Of a stretch of DNA of 64,000 nt, positions 36,997 through 49,117 are shown one piece after another. Position 1 is the first letter of the stretch. Each line of letters starts with the position of its first letter. Under the pieces are notes generated by a model, which was not told the origin of the DNA, ran no database searches, and saw nothing but the letters and a program-made list of their open reading frames with translations. Location: the NCBI RefSeq assembly GCF_036669915.1, contig NC_089312.1, positions 7,416,938-7,480,937 of the forward strand, given 5' to 3'. Position numbers and translations under genes: made by a program. This DNA comes from Pocillopora verrucosa. Its lineage: Eukaryota > Cnidaria > Anthozoa > Scleractinia > Pocilloporidae.

Positions 36997-38007
36997 TCAA
37001 ACGACAGGGCCCCTACTTACAAGCGAAGGAATCTGTGTAGGACGTGAGGCCTTCCTCGAAGGATTCCTTCTCGACATAATCGCGGGGGGTACTCGACACT
37101 GCCTGGTGGAGCAACCAAACGGTAGCAACGCCAGCATATGCCTCCTGAAACGGTCACTCTGCCAGCTGTATAACACAGGATTGATAGCAGAATTAAAAGT
37201 GACCAAGACGATGCTTGTCGTGTGTACGGCGGAGTACAGTTGCTGTGTGCTGAATGAAGAGATGACGTACACTGCCAGGTTGGGTATCCAACAGATCGCG
37301 TAAACCACGCTTACAGTGACCACTAACCGGGCGGACTTTCTGGTGTAACGTAGCTTGCTCTGTTAGACCATAGTCGAGGTAACCAAAGGACGAAACCACA
37401 GCTTGTAAACCAGCTTAGAATACAAGTAACTCATGATTGAAATCGGTAGAACGCCGTACAACAAGGCGCACAGTAGGCTGTGAACTTTCGGGAAACTCGC
37501 TGTGGGCCATTGGAACAGGCAGAACTCGCTAACAGGGTCGTAACGTGCATACAGGAAAAGGGGTAAGTTCCATAATGCGGCGAACACCCAGCCCAATACA
37601 ACAACATATTTTAATTTGGCATTTGTTACCCGCTTGCGCTCGTCGTAGGGGAATTTAATAGCGAGATAGCGCTCTACTGCTATGCAGACGAGGGAGAAAG
37701 TGGAGGCGAGCGCACCGACCCATACAAATGCTTCCCCTGTGAACCACCGGCAAACCACGTCACCGGATCTTCCTTTCGGATGCTCGAACAGCAGTGGGAA
37801 GATATAGCGCACCGCGATGAAAATCGCCACAGTTATATCCGAAGCCGCTAGGTTGACCAAAAGATAGTTCATAGGGGTGCGCATTATTCGCTTACGGTAG
37901 ACTACCAGGCAAACCAAGGTATTGCCGATGAGGTCTGCAATTACCAAGAAGCAGAAAGCGGCAGTGATTCCAATTTGGGCGGCCTGTGAGTATTTGTAAA
38001 GGGACAT
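36997..38007 (-). pseudogene. Class A GPCR copy 3, single nonsense codon
   Basis: The start ATG is at 38007, and the span is 1011 bp, exactly as in copies 2 and 4. The frame is open from codon 1 to codon 214 and again from 216 to the normal end. Codon 215, CAA (Gln) in the intact copies, is TAA here (37363-37365). It falls in the third intracellular loop, so TM1-TM5 would be made and TM6-TM7 lost. All class A landmarks (ERY, CWIP, NPVLY) are otherwise kept. It closely resembles copy 4 in the TM2-TM3 region (VRYIFPLLFEHPKGRSGDVV). This looks like a very recent loss, a polymorphic allele or an assembly base error. Confidence 0.85.
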
Positions 38008-39215
38008 CTTCGTAGATGTATTTCTGCTCAAGAATGAGAACACAGCGTAACGTTAGTGAAATATGTAGCGCGCATGCTACTGGAAAGTAAAAAACGAACA
38101 ACTATTTCTGACATGCGATACTCAAACGGAATTTCAGATATTGGACTTAGATTGCGCAGAAATATTGAATATAGGTAAGCTATCGTCTATGTACTTGTAC
38201 TTATCAATCCATTTTTTTACTCAAAATGCTTCACTCAAGCTTATATGATATTGTTGAACAAAATTGAAACAAAAATTTTCGATTTGAAGCGAATTTGACC
38301 ACCAAAAGGACAGTGAACGCTTCATGCTTGTGATTGGACTGTGTAATAGGTCAGTACACATCATGTACGCACGTTGTTGTCGCACATTTCTTGGAGTCAA
38401 CTTTGTTGTTGCTTTTTTTTCATTTATTTTTGTGAACATTAATTTTCGACCGACACTTGGATCTCCTTCGTTTATTTGCCCATCCTTTCGATTTGTGACG
38501 CACATCGCCCTCAGTTGGCTTTCATTCAATAATAATAATACTTATATAGCGCCGATATCAATATTTATATATATATATGTATCAGCTATTTTCATTTCCT
38601 TTATATTGATCAAGTGTTTACTCAGTCAAAGTGTTTGTAAAACTTGGCAGCGATCTTCGGCTTCTGAACAGCGAATATTTCCATGGTCACTCAGTGAAGT
38701 CCAAATAAATATTCCTTACCACGAAAATAGACTCCAAGTGCTCCCACTATATAGTTATAAGCTGTAGTTTGAAGCTAGTAAATACTGTCTCCTAACTGAC
38801 CGTTTTATATTGAAAACAACGCTGGATATCGCAGCTAATCTTGCTCTCCTCACGAGGAAAGCAACGACAGCGGCGAAAAAAAATTTGTCTAATGACAGTT
38901 CATCGAAAATTCCAATGTAATTTTATTATTTGATAAAATTATCGCTTTGAAGACGTCTGTTTCATACATTTTGGTGATAACAATACGGATTCTGAGGCAA
39001 GAAATCGGCTTAAAAAATTGGTCAATGTCATCTACTGACTGACGACCAACTGGTCTTATTCATTAAGCGTTGAACTAAATATCTATAATGATGACTGCTG
39101 TGTTTAATTTTACTAATGGCGGAAAGAAATATTGCTGGAAACCATGCTTCACTAGCAGATTTCAAAAACAATTCACGGGTTTCCGACGAACTAACATAAT
39201 AACCAGCTCCCAGTT

Positions 39216-39440
39216 GGCTTGTTAGCTCAGCTGGTAGAGCACTGCACCAGTATCGCAAAAGCCATGGTTTCAAATCCCATACCGGCCTAATTTTCTTCAG
39301 AGCTTATTTTCACTACTGCTTAAGTAGTTCTCATTACTGCGAAAATCGCTTTTATATTTATTTCTTGAGCAGCATTCGATATCTATGATTTTCGTGAATT
39401 CACAGTCATTTGAATAAGAATATCCTGCATTCAACGTTGT
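39216..39440 (+). mobile_element. tRNA-headed SINE (unit 3)
   Basis: The head at 39216-39288 is 73 nt and folds like the copy at 23652. The D arm GCTCAGCTGGTAGAGC is well preserved and the anticodon loop CCAGTAT is the same. The tail CACTACTGCTTAAGTAGT is conserved. Confidence 0.65.
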
Positions 39441-39689
39441 TATCCGTGAAAATCTTCTTTTCTCTTTTTGCTGCGGTAATAACTTGAAAAAACCTAAGAC
39501 CTTCTCACGATAGATTCTCTGTGGCTCATCGGAGAACAGATCTGAATGTCTAAGGTTCAATTCCTTATGCACACGGAATTCTTCCTTTCCCACGTTCTTG
39601 GAATGAAGAAAAAACATCTCTCCATAAAAGAATAGTTATCACTTTACGCATTCCATGAGAAATCTAACGAATACTATTGCCACTGTGGA

Positions 39690-41890
39690 AGCTAGTCAAG
39701 GTTATGTTCTTGAGCACGTGCCAACGCCACTAGCTTCTGGAGGCGCTGGCCTCTTAGTTGATCAATCACTAAACTACAATTTTCTTGAAAAAAATATCAA
39801 ATGAGGCATTCCAAGTCCTCTGAATTGAAATCTCTTTTGTCAACCATAAAAACATCGTTTGTGGAATAATTTATGGTCAACACAATTCGCCCAATTATTT
39901 CCTGACGTATTTAGGTAAGACAGTAGAAATATTGGTATCTGATGACAAGAACTTTTATATCATGGGTGATTTTAATATAGATCTACTCGAGTGTGAATCA
40001 TCTAAAATAAGCCAGGAATTTTTTAATCTCTCTTCGAAGCTGTTATCTTATTCCAACAGGACAAACCGAAGCGCGTTCATAGAACTTCTGCTACGTTGAT
40101 TGACAACATCTTCGTTAACGATCCTCGCAGACATCTCGCTAGCGGAGACATTATTTCTGATATTAGTGATCATTTTTCGCAGTTCTATATCACAACTTCA
40201 GAGAAAGATAGACTTCAACAAGTTAAAAAATATAAAAATATGTGACTAAGATTCTCCGCTGGTCGCTTTCACGATGAGTTGTCTGAAGTTGACTGGAATC
40301 GAATAATTGCAAATGGAACGAATTCTGTGAACAAATTGTTTTCATCGTTTTACAACAAATATAATACCATTGTCAACAAACACGCCCCCATGAAAAAATT
40401 ATCTACTCGCAAAGCAAAGCAGCTATCTAAACCTTGGATAACTAATGGAATTAGAGCGGCGACTAAATTTAAAAATAAACTATATGCAACTGGAGACAAA
40501 GTTAGGTAGAAACACTATAGAAATAAAATTTGTATACTGATACACTTGAGCAAAAGGAGATATTATGATACATTTTTCGAAAATAATATGAGCAACATGA
40601 AAAAAACCTGGCAAGGAATCAATGAACTTTTACATCGACGGAAAAGAAACTTAAAAGTCATATCCGCACGAAAGGATTTTAATAGTCGCAACAAAATTGT
40701 AAAGGAAGGTTCGCGGATACGTTATTAATAAACACCTTGCAACAGCCGGAAACAGACCTGCTAATAATCTGCTCATTCCCCAAAAACGTCGTCTAAACTA
40801 TGTTGATAAGTGCAAATCTCCAATTTCATCCTTCCTTTTCAACCAGTTTTACCCGAAGAATTATTGCCAGAAATATTACTTGTACCGAATGATAAATCTT
40901 ATGGTTTATACTCCTCACCTACCAAACCTTTCAAATGTTCAAGTGCCGTCATAGCTCCTGAACTTATCCATCAAAACTCAAAATTGCTAAAATTACGCCA
41001 ATATTTAAGAGAAATGATGATACTGACGCAAACAACCATAGACCTATCTCTTTACTTTCAAATTTTGATAGAGTATTTGACAAAATTATTTAAAACAGAT
41101 CGACGAGCTATATAAAGAAACACGAACTTTTGTATTCCTCACAACACGGCTTTCGTAAGGAGCATTCAACCCAACACGCAATATTAGATATTGCTAATGA
41201 TATACAGACAAACATGAATCAACGATTGCTATCCAGTGGAGTATTGATTGATCTTAAAAAGGCTTTCGAAACCGTCGATCACGCAGACTGGCAAGACCAT
41301 GCAATTCCTTTATTTCTCGAAGCTAACGTGTTTCAAATAACTTTTCTTTATTATGAGTCGGTATCATCCTTAATGCACGATATCAATGATGATAAAGCCC
41401 TAGAAAACATGTTGAATTTATTTCAGAAAACTTCTAATATTCACTTATACAATGCACGATCGTCTACGTCTGGAAAGTTCTATGTTAAAAGTTCGAGACT
41501 AGAAATACAAAACAATTCTTTCTCTCGGCTCGGAGTAAAGCTGTGGAATAAGATACCAAGCTATATAACAGACCTTCGAAAGAAAGCTTTCAAAAGAGTT
41601 CTCCGCAAATTGCTATTTGATATCTTGGAAAAAGAGGATAACTATTTTCAAGACCCCATGATTAATTAAAAAGTAGGTACATAGATACACTTGCTAAGGG
41701 TTTAAATGTCTGCTTTTCTTTTTCTGTGTTATCATTTGGGAGTCAATGAGTCCTTGTCTTCAGATGTTAGATAATTTCTGTTATTCATGTCCTTGTGTTG
41801 CTCCGCCACAATTAGCTTTCCAGATATTTGTGGGGCAAACTATCTCACTTTCCTTTTTTGTTCAAAGGGCATTGAATAAATTGAGTGAAA
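39690..41890 (+). mobile_element. LINE, decayed copy 3
   Basis: The endonuclease block is present but broken (MGDFNIDLLECE near 39960-39995). At 41130-41669 a 179-codon frame starts with the reverse transcriptase block SSQHGFRKEHSTQHAILDIA and LLSSGVLIDLKKAF. It then jumps over a deletion directly into the C-terminal part (SFSRLGVKLWNKIPSYI). The deletion removes the FADD catalytic motif, so this copy is dead. The 3' UTR block and the A-rich tail match the other copies. Confidence 0.8.
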
Positions 41891-42188
41891 TTGAGAGAAT
41901 ATCAGCTAATTTCTTCTAGGCACATGAAGGTATGGATGTTAATATATTTCCTTAAAATTTCGACTGGCGACAGTCCTTTCCATTGTTAAAGGTTATTTTA
42001 ATTTTCTGGCATCGAAAGAGCGTAGAGACCTTGTAAACATGCTGTCAATCATTATTATTACTAATCATTTTACTGTGGTTATTATTATCATAAACATAAA
42101 AATTATTAACGTTTTTTAGTAAAAGTGCACGGGACCAAACGTGCCTATAATTAACTGATAAAGGGGGTAACAGGGTAATTTAGTATTA

Positions 42189-42410
42189 CCAACTGAGTTG
42201 ATAACGTAAATTGTCCACCGTAAAGGGTTTCAAAGCTGACGTTCCGACTTTCTTAGCCCTTCGTCAGAGTGAAATATTTCTATCAATTACAGACATTTTA
42301 TTTCAAAGTCAACAGATTTCTTTCCCTCTTTCTCGTGATAGTCTGTTGTAATAGTGTAATCTCCAGTATAGCAGCGCCACTCTATCGAACGAGCCATTGG
42401 ATAACATATT
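42189..42410 (-). mobile_element. Penelope-like element terminal fragment (unit 3)
   Basis: It is homologous to 34910-35130. The minus-strand core keeps CTGACGA, but GAAAC is mutated to GGAAC (42234-42270), which should kill any hammerhead activity. The flanking block with AACGAGCCATTGGATAAC is the same as in unit 2. Confidence 0.5.
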
Positions 42411-43008
42411 TTGAAAATAGAACATTTTACATGTTAAATCTCGATAAATCAATAAAATTTATTCAAATCCTGTGTGTCTGTTGTAGTTTCTGGCGATTTC
42501 TGCCCTTTTAAGCTGGCTTTACCATCAGTGTTATTCCTGACGTTTAAATATTCATAGTTCGAATTATTTATCGTTGTAAGTCGGCCATATGTCGTTCCCC
42601 ATACTATTCCTTATAACGTGTTCTAATTTTCAACGGTTCCTCTCGTAACTTAACACCGAGTCATACAACGCCTGACGCTTTCATGAATTAATCGTTGGCT
42701 TTTTCTCGAGAAGTGAGCTTGGGCTGCCCACGATATAAATTTTTTCGAGTGACCTAGGAGGGTCTCAATGGGGGTACTTCGATAACACTAAAGAGTTATT
42801 TTTTTGACTGTATAACATTAAACAGTTAATTTTCAGCCATTTTAACACTAACATTAAAAAATTTCGTTGTAACATTAGTTTTTTCCCATAAACAAACAAA
42901 CCACACCCTAAAAGAGGACATATCTATGTTGGGCCTATGTTTATTGTCTCAAAGAGGTTTTTTTGGCCATTTTCCAACAATTCGGGATCATTTTGAAATT
43001 TCGAAGAG

Positions 43009-43134
43009 TGAGGAAGATATCCGAAAGTTGCCGAAGATTTCCGAAAGCTGTCGAAGATGTCTGAATGCTGCCGAAGATGTCCGAACACTGCTGAAGATGT
43101 TCAAAGACTGCCAAAGATGTCCACTGAGACCGCC
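43009..43134. repeat. 20-bp tandem minisatellite
   Basis: Five to six degenerate units of 20 bp follow the pattern CCGAAAGCTGCCGAAGATGT in register from 43021, with flanking partial units. Because 20 is not a multiple of three, the reading frame changes with each unit, so a protein-coding role is unlikely although a 92-codon open frame crosses it. Confidence 0.75.
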
Positions 43135-43830
43135 AAAGATGTCCACAGACTTAAGACCGACGATATTTGAAGACTACCGCAGATTTGGCTTGTATAACTC
43201 ATAACAATTCTATTCTTAAAGCGCTTTTACAGCGAGGATTCCCCAACCGTGACCACTTAGAGAGAATATATTAGTAACAAATCAGATTACGATATTCAAA
43301 TCAAACAGCCAATGGGATAGAACATCGAAATAAACAGTAAAATTAAGCAAATTTACGGACTGTCATCCGTTGTATGAATACCTCAGTATGATTGGTTGCC
43401 TTTGTGAGATGGTCCCAGTTGGTGTATCTGCACTGTAAAAAAAAAGAGATAAATACGAAAATTACAAGGAAAATGAGAGTTAACATATATGAGTGTTTAA
43501 ATTTGACTAGTAATGAATGCAATAACAGAATATTCTTTTACCAATAAGATCGGCTACAGTGCTCACAATGTATAATGGTCAACAATGGTCAACCTGCTGA
43601 ACGTTATGTCTGTATCATTATCCGCATCGCTCTCCGAGTCGGTGTCGATTTCATCCTGTTGCTCGGGGAGGTATGTCAAGTCACCAACTGCGACAACTCC
43701 GAGCATGCTTTCGTCAACAAAGGTGATTCTCGGTACTTCGTTTGTAGCTCGTGGAATATTTGTATCCTGGTCGACTCGTTCTTCATTGTCTGTCCCTGGA
43801 TCATCTTAAACATCCTCTTGGAATGTAACT

Positions 43831-44979
43831 CTAATACACGATGGCGTACTGGAATATACAGCTGGCGGCAGGGCTCTCGCTTTGTCTTTTGTTGATTCGC
43901 TTCTTACCGTCCTTGACAGGTCGATACCTGTCAACCAATTCCTTCATGGCTGCCTCAATGTTGGGGTCAACGTAATCAGCTGGAGGAGGTTTCATCAAAT
44001 CTACGTCCCGTAACTCCACACTGGATTTAGACACTGGATAATAAGACTTCTCAAGTGTGAAGTACTTCGCACCCCACTTCGTTGTTCTCTTTAAAGATTC
44101 CTTTAAAATTGTTCCAAAGTCTTGAGCATACTGAAGAGCGGTGAAAGTCTCGTTTTTGAAGTAGGAGACTGCATCAAGGTTCTCCACCTGAGTTGTTAGC
44201 AGCGTACGCAGGTCAATGTCACCAAGATAGTCCTCGTTTACATTCTTATAGCTGTTCCATACCTCTTTCGAGAAGCACCAATGACTCCTGTGTTTTGCTG
44301 GAAACAGTTCCTTCAGGGCCATTTATTGTTGCCGTTTCTTTCATTTTATAGTGCTGCCTTACTTCAGCGACTGTGTTTTTAATATAAGCATTTACAGATG
44401 AAACATTGGACACAGCATCTTGAAGAGATAATTGGACCGCGTCGATCGCATGTGCACCAATTCCAAAACTATCATAGAGACATTCGAGGTTGCGAAGAAA
44501 GGACACTTTGCCAGTAAGCCCAAAAGCTAGTTTGATTGTTTCAGCAGCTATATCGGAAACAAAAAAAAATTCTACAAGGAAAAGATTGCATGAAATTGTG
44601 TAAATGAGCAGCTTTCTTCAGTTCCATCAACGGTTCCTTCATGGCCAGTACCCAACAAGGTCTCGACTGTTGCACTTAAGGGATTAAAGGTCTTACAAGA
44701 ATCTGAAGAATTCCGCAAGAGTCGCTCAATCGAGGCTACAACCATATAACCCTCCAACCATATAAACATACAACCATATAACCCTCCAGCTGCGCTAGTT
44801 GCAGCCAAGTATGCTGATTGCCGCAGAACATAAAGAGATTCAACACTTGTCACGTCATTGGAGTAGCTTATCTGTCTCAGCCTACTACCGATGATAGCCA
44901 CTCCATCGTACTCTAACTCCAGCTGCATTATGCTTCTCTGCTCATCATCTGCACACAAGAGGATATCCTTACTTGCCAC
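43831..44979 (-). pseudogene. Unidentified protein-coding gene, broken
   Basis: Three adjacent minus-strand frames have protein-like composition. Frame one (44572-44979) includes SYSNDVTSVESLYVLRQSAY. A likely acceptor near 44554 leads to frame two (44246-44553), with VSFLRNLECLYDSFGIGAHA. The reading continues in the +1 frame from about 44322 to 43831 (NLDAVSYFKNETFTALQYAQ, then SKSSVELRDVDLMKPPP). The change of frame without an intron points to a frameshift. A 32-bp duplicated segment lies near 44742-44790. I do not recognise the family; the conserved W, Y and YYPV-type pattern suggests a TE-associated cnidarian protein, which is only a guess. It lies in the foreign block of unit 4. Confidence 0.5.
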
Positions 44980-45214
44980 ACAGATGGAAGTTGATTAATT
45001 TAAAGGTGGGTTAATCTGGACAATTTGTTTATTCAGTTCTCGACTTGTGCAGCTAAAGATCTCAGATGTGTCGTCAACCGCTTCTGTAGAAATAGACCTG
45101 TACCCACAAGTGACAATCTGAAACGACTAGGCTACGAGAGCAAATCAGCTCGCGATTTTAGGCTTCCGGGGATGTACATGTTTAAAAAAAATGTTGTAGA
45201 AGAAAAATTTTCAT

Positions 45215-45234
45215 CCCCCCCCCCCCCCCCCCCC
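45215..45234. repeat. 20-C homopolymer at the remnant of the AGGGACGG insert
   Basis: A run of 20 C precedes CACAGAAAAATGATGGTCCG and TCCCTTATATCC. This is the right terminal repeat of the insert family seen complete at 28441 and 35914. Only this end remains in unit 4. The run is prone to sequencing and assembly error. Confidence 0.7.
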
Positions 45235-45666
45235 ACAGAAAAATGATGGTCCGTCCCTTATATCCACAGTCTTTCTTTAAACTTCAGTCGCAAAGTAATA
45301 AAACCATGCCCTCGAGACCTGGCGAAGAGGAGCGAGAATCCTAAAGCTCTCCCTTCAGTTCCTTCCAAGATTTTCGTCGCTAAGTGTCACTCTGTAGATC
45401 TGATTTACCCCGTTACCCCCTAGAATCAGTACGCTTATTCTCTATACTGCTCTCTATGAATTTACTATGATGCTTACAAGGAGAATTTGTTTAACAATCA
45501 AGATCCTCATTAAATGGCGAGCATTTTTCTTTTCACTACCCGAATATTGACTTCAGGAGAGATACTGTAGATAAAATTAGTCTTCTAGTCATTCTAAGAG
45601 GTTAAGAAACAGTGGCAAGCGTTCAATGGATGTACAGCCCTTTTGGGTCTCCCTGGGCTATAATAT

Positions 45667-46677
45667 TCAAGCGACAGGGCCCCTACTCACAAGCGGAGTA
45701 ATCTGTGTGGGACGTGAGGCCTTGCTCGTAGCATTCCCTTTCGACATAACCGCGGGGGATACTCGACACTGCCTGGTGGAGCAACCAAACGGTAGCAACG
45801 CCAGCATATGCCTCCTGAAACGGTCACTCTGCAAGCTGTATAACACAGGATTGATAGCAGAATTAAAAGTGACCAAGACGATGCTTGTCGTTTGTACGGC
45901 AGAGTACAGTTGCTGTGTGCTGAATGAAGAGAAGACGTACACTACTAGGTTGGGTATCCAACAGATCGAGTAAACCACGCTTACGGTGACCACTAACCGA
46001 GCGGACTTTCTGGTGTAACGTAGCTTACTCTGTTGGACCATGGTCGAGGTAACCAAAGGACGAAACCACAGCTTGTAAACCAGCTTAGAATACAAGTAAC
46101 TCATGATGGAAATCGGTAGAACCCCGTACAACACGGTGCATAGTGGGCTGTGAACTTGCGGGAAACTCGCTGTGGGCCATTGGAACAGGCAGAACTCGCT
46201 AACAGGGTCGTAACGTACATAAAGGAAAAGGGGTAAGTTCCATGAAGCGGCGAACACCCAGCCCAATACAACAACACATTTTAACTTGGCGGTTGTTACC
46301 CGCTTGCGCTCGTCGTAGGGGAATTTAATAGCGAGATAGCGCTCTACTGCTATGCAGACGAGGGAGAAAGTGGAGGCGAGCGCACCGACCCATACAAATG
46401 CTTCCCCTGTGAACCACCGGCAAACCACGTCACCGGATCTTCCTTTCGGATGCTCGAACAGCAGTGGGAAGATATAGCGCACCGCGATGAAAATCGCAAC
46501 AGTTATATCCGAAGCCGCTAGGTTGACCAAAAGATAGTTCATAGGGGTGCGCATTATTCGGTTGTGGTAGACTACCAGGCAAACCAAGGTATTGCCGGTG
46601 AGGTCCGCAATTACCAAGAAGCAGAAAGCGGCAGTGATTCCAATTTGGGCAGCCTCTGAGTATTTGTAAAGGGACAT
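45667..46677 (-). CDS. Class A (rhodopsin-like) GPCR, copy 4, intact
   Basis: A single-exon receptor of 336 aa starts at the ATG at 46677. It has the same seven-segment plan and landmarks as the receptor at 29682-30692: GNTLVCLVV, a LAASD-type TM2 (NLAASD), ERY, CWIP, NPVLY, and Cys before TM3 and in loop 2. Differences from copy 2 cluster in TM2-TM3 (VRYIFPLLFEHPKGRSGDVVCRWFTGEAF, quoted in part: RWFTGEAF against QLFTGGAF) and in loop 2. Copy 3 shares these variants. The ligand is unknown. It is the last complete member of the array and has no disabling change. Confidence 0.85.
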   Translation of the reverse strand: MSLYKYSEAAQIGITAAFCFLVIADLTGNTLVCLVVYHNRIMRTPMNYLLVNLAASDITVAIFIAVRYIFPLLFEHPKGRSGDVVCRWFTGEAFVWVGALASTFSLVCIAVERYLAIKFPYDERKRVTTAKLKCVVVLGWVFAASWNLPLFLYVRYDPVSEFCLFQWPTASFPQVHSPLCTVLYGVLPISIMSYLYSKLVYKLWFRPLVTSTMVQQSKLRYTRKSARLVVTVSVVYSICWIPNLVVYVFSSFSTQQLYSAVQTTSIVLVTFNSAINPVLYSLQSDRFRRHMLALLPFGCSTRQCRVSPAVMSKGNATSKASRPTQITPLVSRGPVA

Positions 46678-48779
46678 CTTTGTAGCTGTATTTCTGCTCA
46701 AGAATGAGAACACAGCCTTACGTTAGTGAAATATGTAGCGTGCATGCTACTGGAAAGTAAAAAAGGAATATTAATTTCTGACATACGATAATCAAACGTA
46801 ATTTCGGATATTGGACTTAGCTTGTGCAGAAATATTGAATATAGGCAAGCTATGGTCTAAGTACTTGTACTTTTTTATTTTTTTATTCAAAAAACTTCAC
46901 TCAAGCTTATACTTACTGTTCATCAAAACTGAAACTAAAATTTTCAATTTAAGCCGAATTTGACCACTAAAAGGACAGTGTGCGCTTCATACTTGTGATT
47001 GGACAGTGTAAAAGGTCAGTACGCATCATGTACACACGCTGTTGTCGCGTATTTCTTGGAGTCAACTTCGTTGTTGTTGTTTTTTTCATTTTTATGAAAA
47101 TTTATAACCGACCGACACTTGGATCTTCTACGGTCCTTTTTCTATCCTTTCGATTTGTGACGCACATCGCTCTCAGTTGGCCTTCGTTTCCTAAATATTG
47201 ATCGAGTGTTTACTCAATCAAAGTGTTCGTAAAACTTGACAGCGATCCTCGGCTTCTTTGAGCTGCAAATTTTTCTATGGTCATTAAGTGAAGTCCAAGT
47301 AAATATTCCTTACACCGAAAATAGACTCCAAGTGCTCTCAGTTACAAGCTGTAGTTTGAACCAGCAAATACTGTCTCTTTACCAACCGTTTTACAGTGAA
47401 AACAATGCTGGATATCGTAGCTAATCTTGCTCTCCTAGTTTTTCTTTCCATAGGTTTTGAAGAGGAGACGTGCGTCCAAAATCCTCCATAAAAAATTCGG
47501 CTTAATTTCCTTGAGAGCTCGATTGCCTCGGGGCAAAATGAACTGTCGGTTTTTTTCAGTGACTGTAATATGTAGTGCGAGACCCTTGAATTTTGCTCAC
47601 AGTGTCTTTTGATCTCGTAATGTTCCGTTCTCTCTTGGCTCGGGTTGACAATCAGCTTTTTGTCTTTTGTCCTTACGAGGAGAGCAACAACAACGGCAAA
47701 AAAAATGTGTCTATTGACAGTTCATCGAAACTTCTACTGTAATTTGATTATTTGATAAATTATTGCTTTAAGGACGTCTGTTTTATTCATTTTGATGATT
47801 ACAATACGAATTCTGAAGCCAGAAATCGGCTTAAAAAACTGTTTAATGCCATCCCTTGATTGACGACCAACTGGTGTTATTCATTAAGCTTTGAACTAAA
47901 TATCTATAATGATGATTGCTGTGGTTAATTTTACTAATGGCAAGAAAAATGTTGCTATCGAAACCATTCTTCACTGGCACATTTCACAAACATCTAGTCT
48001 TTATAAAAAGGAAGAAAAAAAAGAAAGAACAGATTAAGAAGGAAAGAGAAATATACCCCTTACTTATTTTTAAAAGCTTCAGTATTCTATTTTCTTGAGA
48101 TTCGCGGACGAGATGACAGCCGAGGTTTTTTAGTGTTCATTTTGTGCATTGGCTGAAATATAAGCCAATATGCAAGAGATGCCCACATATCCTAATCACA
48201 GCTATCATTGAATACTCATGAATCATGGACAAGCGATGCAGAGTGGGTTCCAATTAATCGACAGGTGCATATTTTTCATTCAACGTATCTAAATTCATCA
48301 TTGGATATCAAAGACTGAATAATTAATATTTTTTCACATCGCCTTCACTTGTGTAACCAAAAACCCTTGAAATTTTCCTTTAAATTGAGAAAAAAACACT
48401 CTTCAAGGCGAAACTAATAAGAAAAGCAACAACGGTCTGAGTACATGCCCTTCGATTCACGATCAGCACAAAAGCAAAGTGCAGCCTACCTAACAAAGTT
48501 TGAGTAAAGTGCACGACTCTCCCATATATATTTGACGAAACATTGAGTCGTTTAAGTCTGAAATCTGATCATTTTTGATAAACGCTTAATCTTTGAAATC
48601 CAGTCAAATTAATTGCAACCAATCCACTTTTTGACACTTTGGACATTTCAAATTTGTTGTTCAAATTTTCAGGATGCATGCGTAGGTAATTATTGAAGGG
48701 TCTTGAAGAACATTTTAGAGACATCATGACATTGTGTCAATGGATTTGTTGTTAGTAGTATTTTTACCAACTGAAAAGG

Positions 48780-49075
48780 CATATGAATATGAAAGCGATC
48801 ATCGCAGTAATGAACACTACCTGAACAGTAGTGAAAATAAAGCCTTATTCACTGCTCAAGAAGTGTTCATTACTGCAAAGATCGCTTTCGTATTTACGTC
48901 TTTATCCGCAGTTCAAATATATGACTTTCATATATTCACAGTCGTCTGAATAAGCATATTTTTACTTCTGCTTAAGCAGTGTTCATTATTAGCTGCGAAG
49001 ATCCCTTTCATAAACATTTCTTGGCCCATTCATATATATGACTTTCATATATTCATAGTCATTTATTCATCACTT
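48780..49075 (+). mobile_element. Headless SINE tails, two in a row
   Basis: Two copies of the SINE tail (CATTACTGC.AAGATCGCTTTC and TTCAAATATATGACTTTCATA) lie at about 48780-48960 and 48964-49070 without a tRNA head, just upstream of the complete element at 49118. The first includes an inverted piece (GAAAGCGATCATCGCAGTAAT), which gives local hairpin potential. Confidence 0.6.
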
Positions 49076-49117
49076 CACGGGTTTCTTTCGAAGTAACATA
49101 ATAACTAGCTCCCATTT

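Larger units (their letters stand above)
35416..42735. repeat. Tandem segmental unit 3
   Basis: Same order as units 1 and 2: long-head SINE (35701), AGGGACGG-ended insert (35914-36588), GPCR copy 3 (one nonsense codon), tRNA-headed SINE (39216), LINE copy 3, Penelope-like fragment (42189). The leading block after GATACAAATTG is shortened relative to units 1 and 2. Confidence 0.8.
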
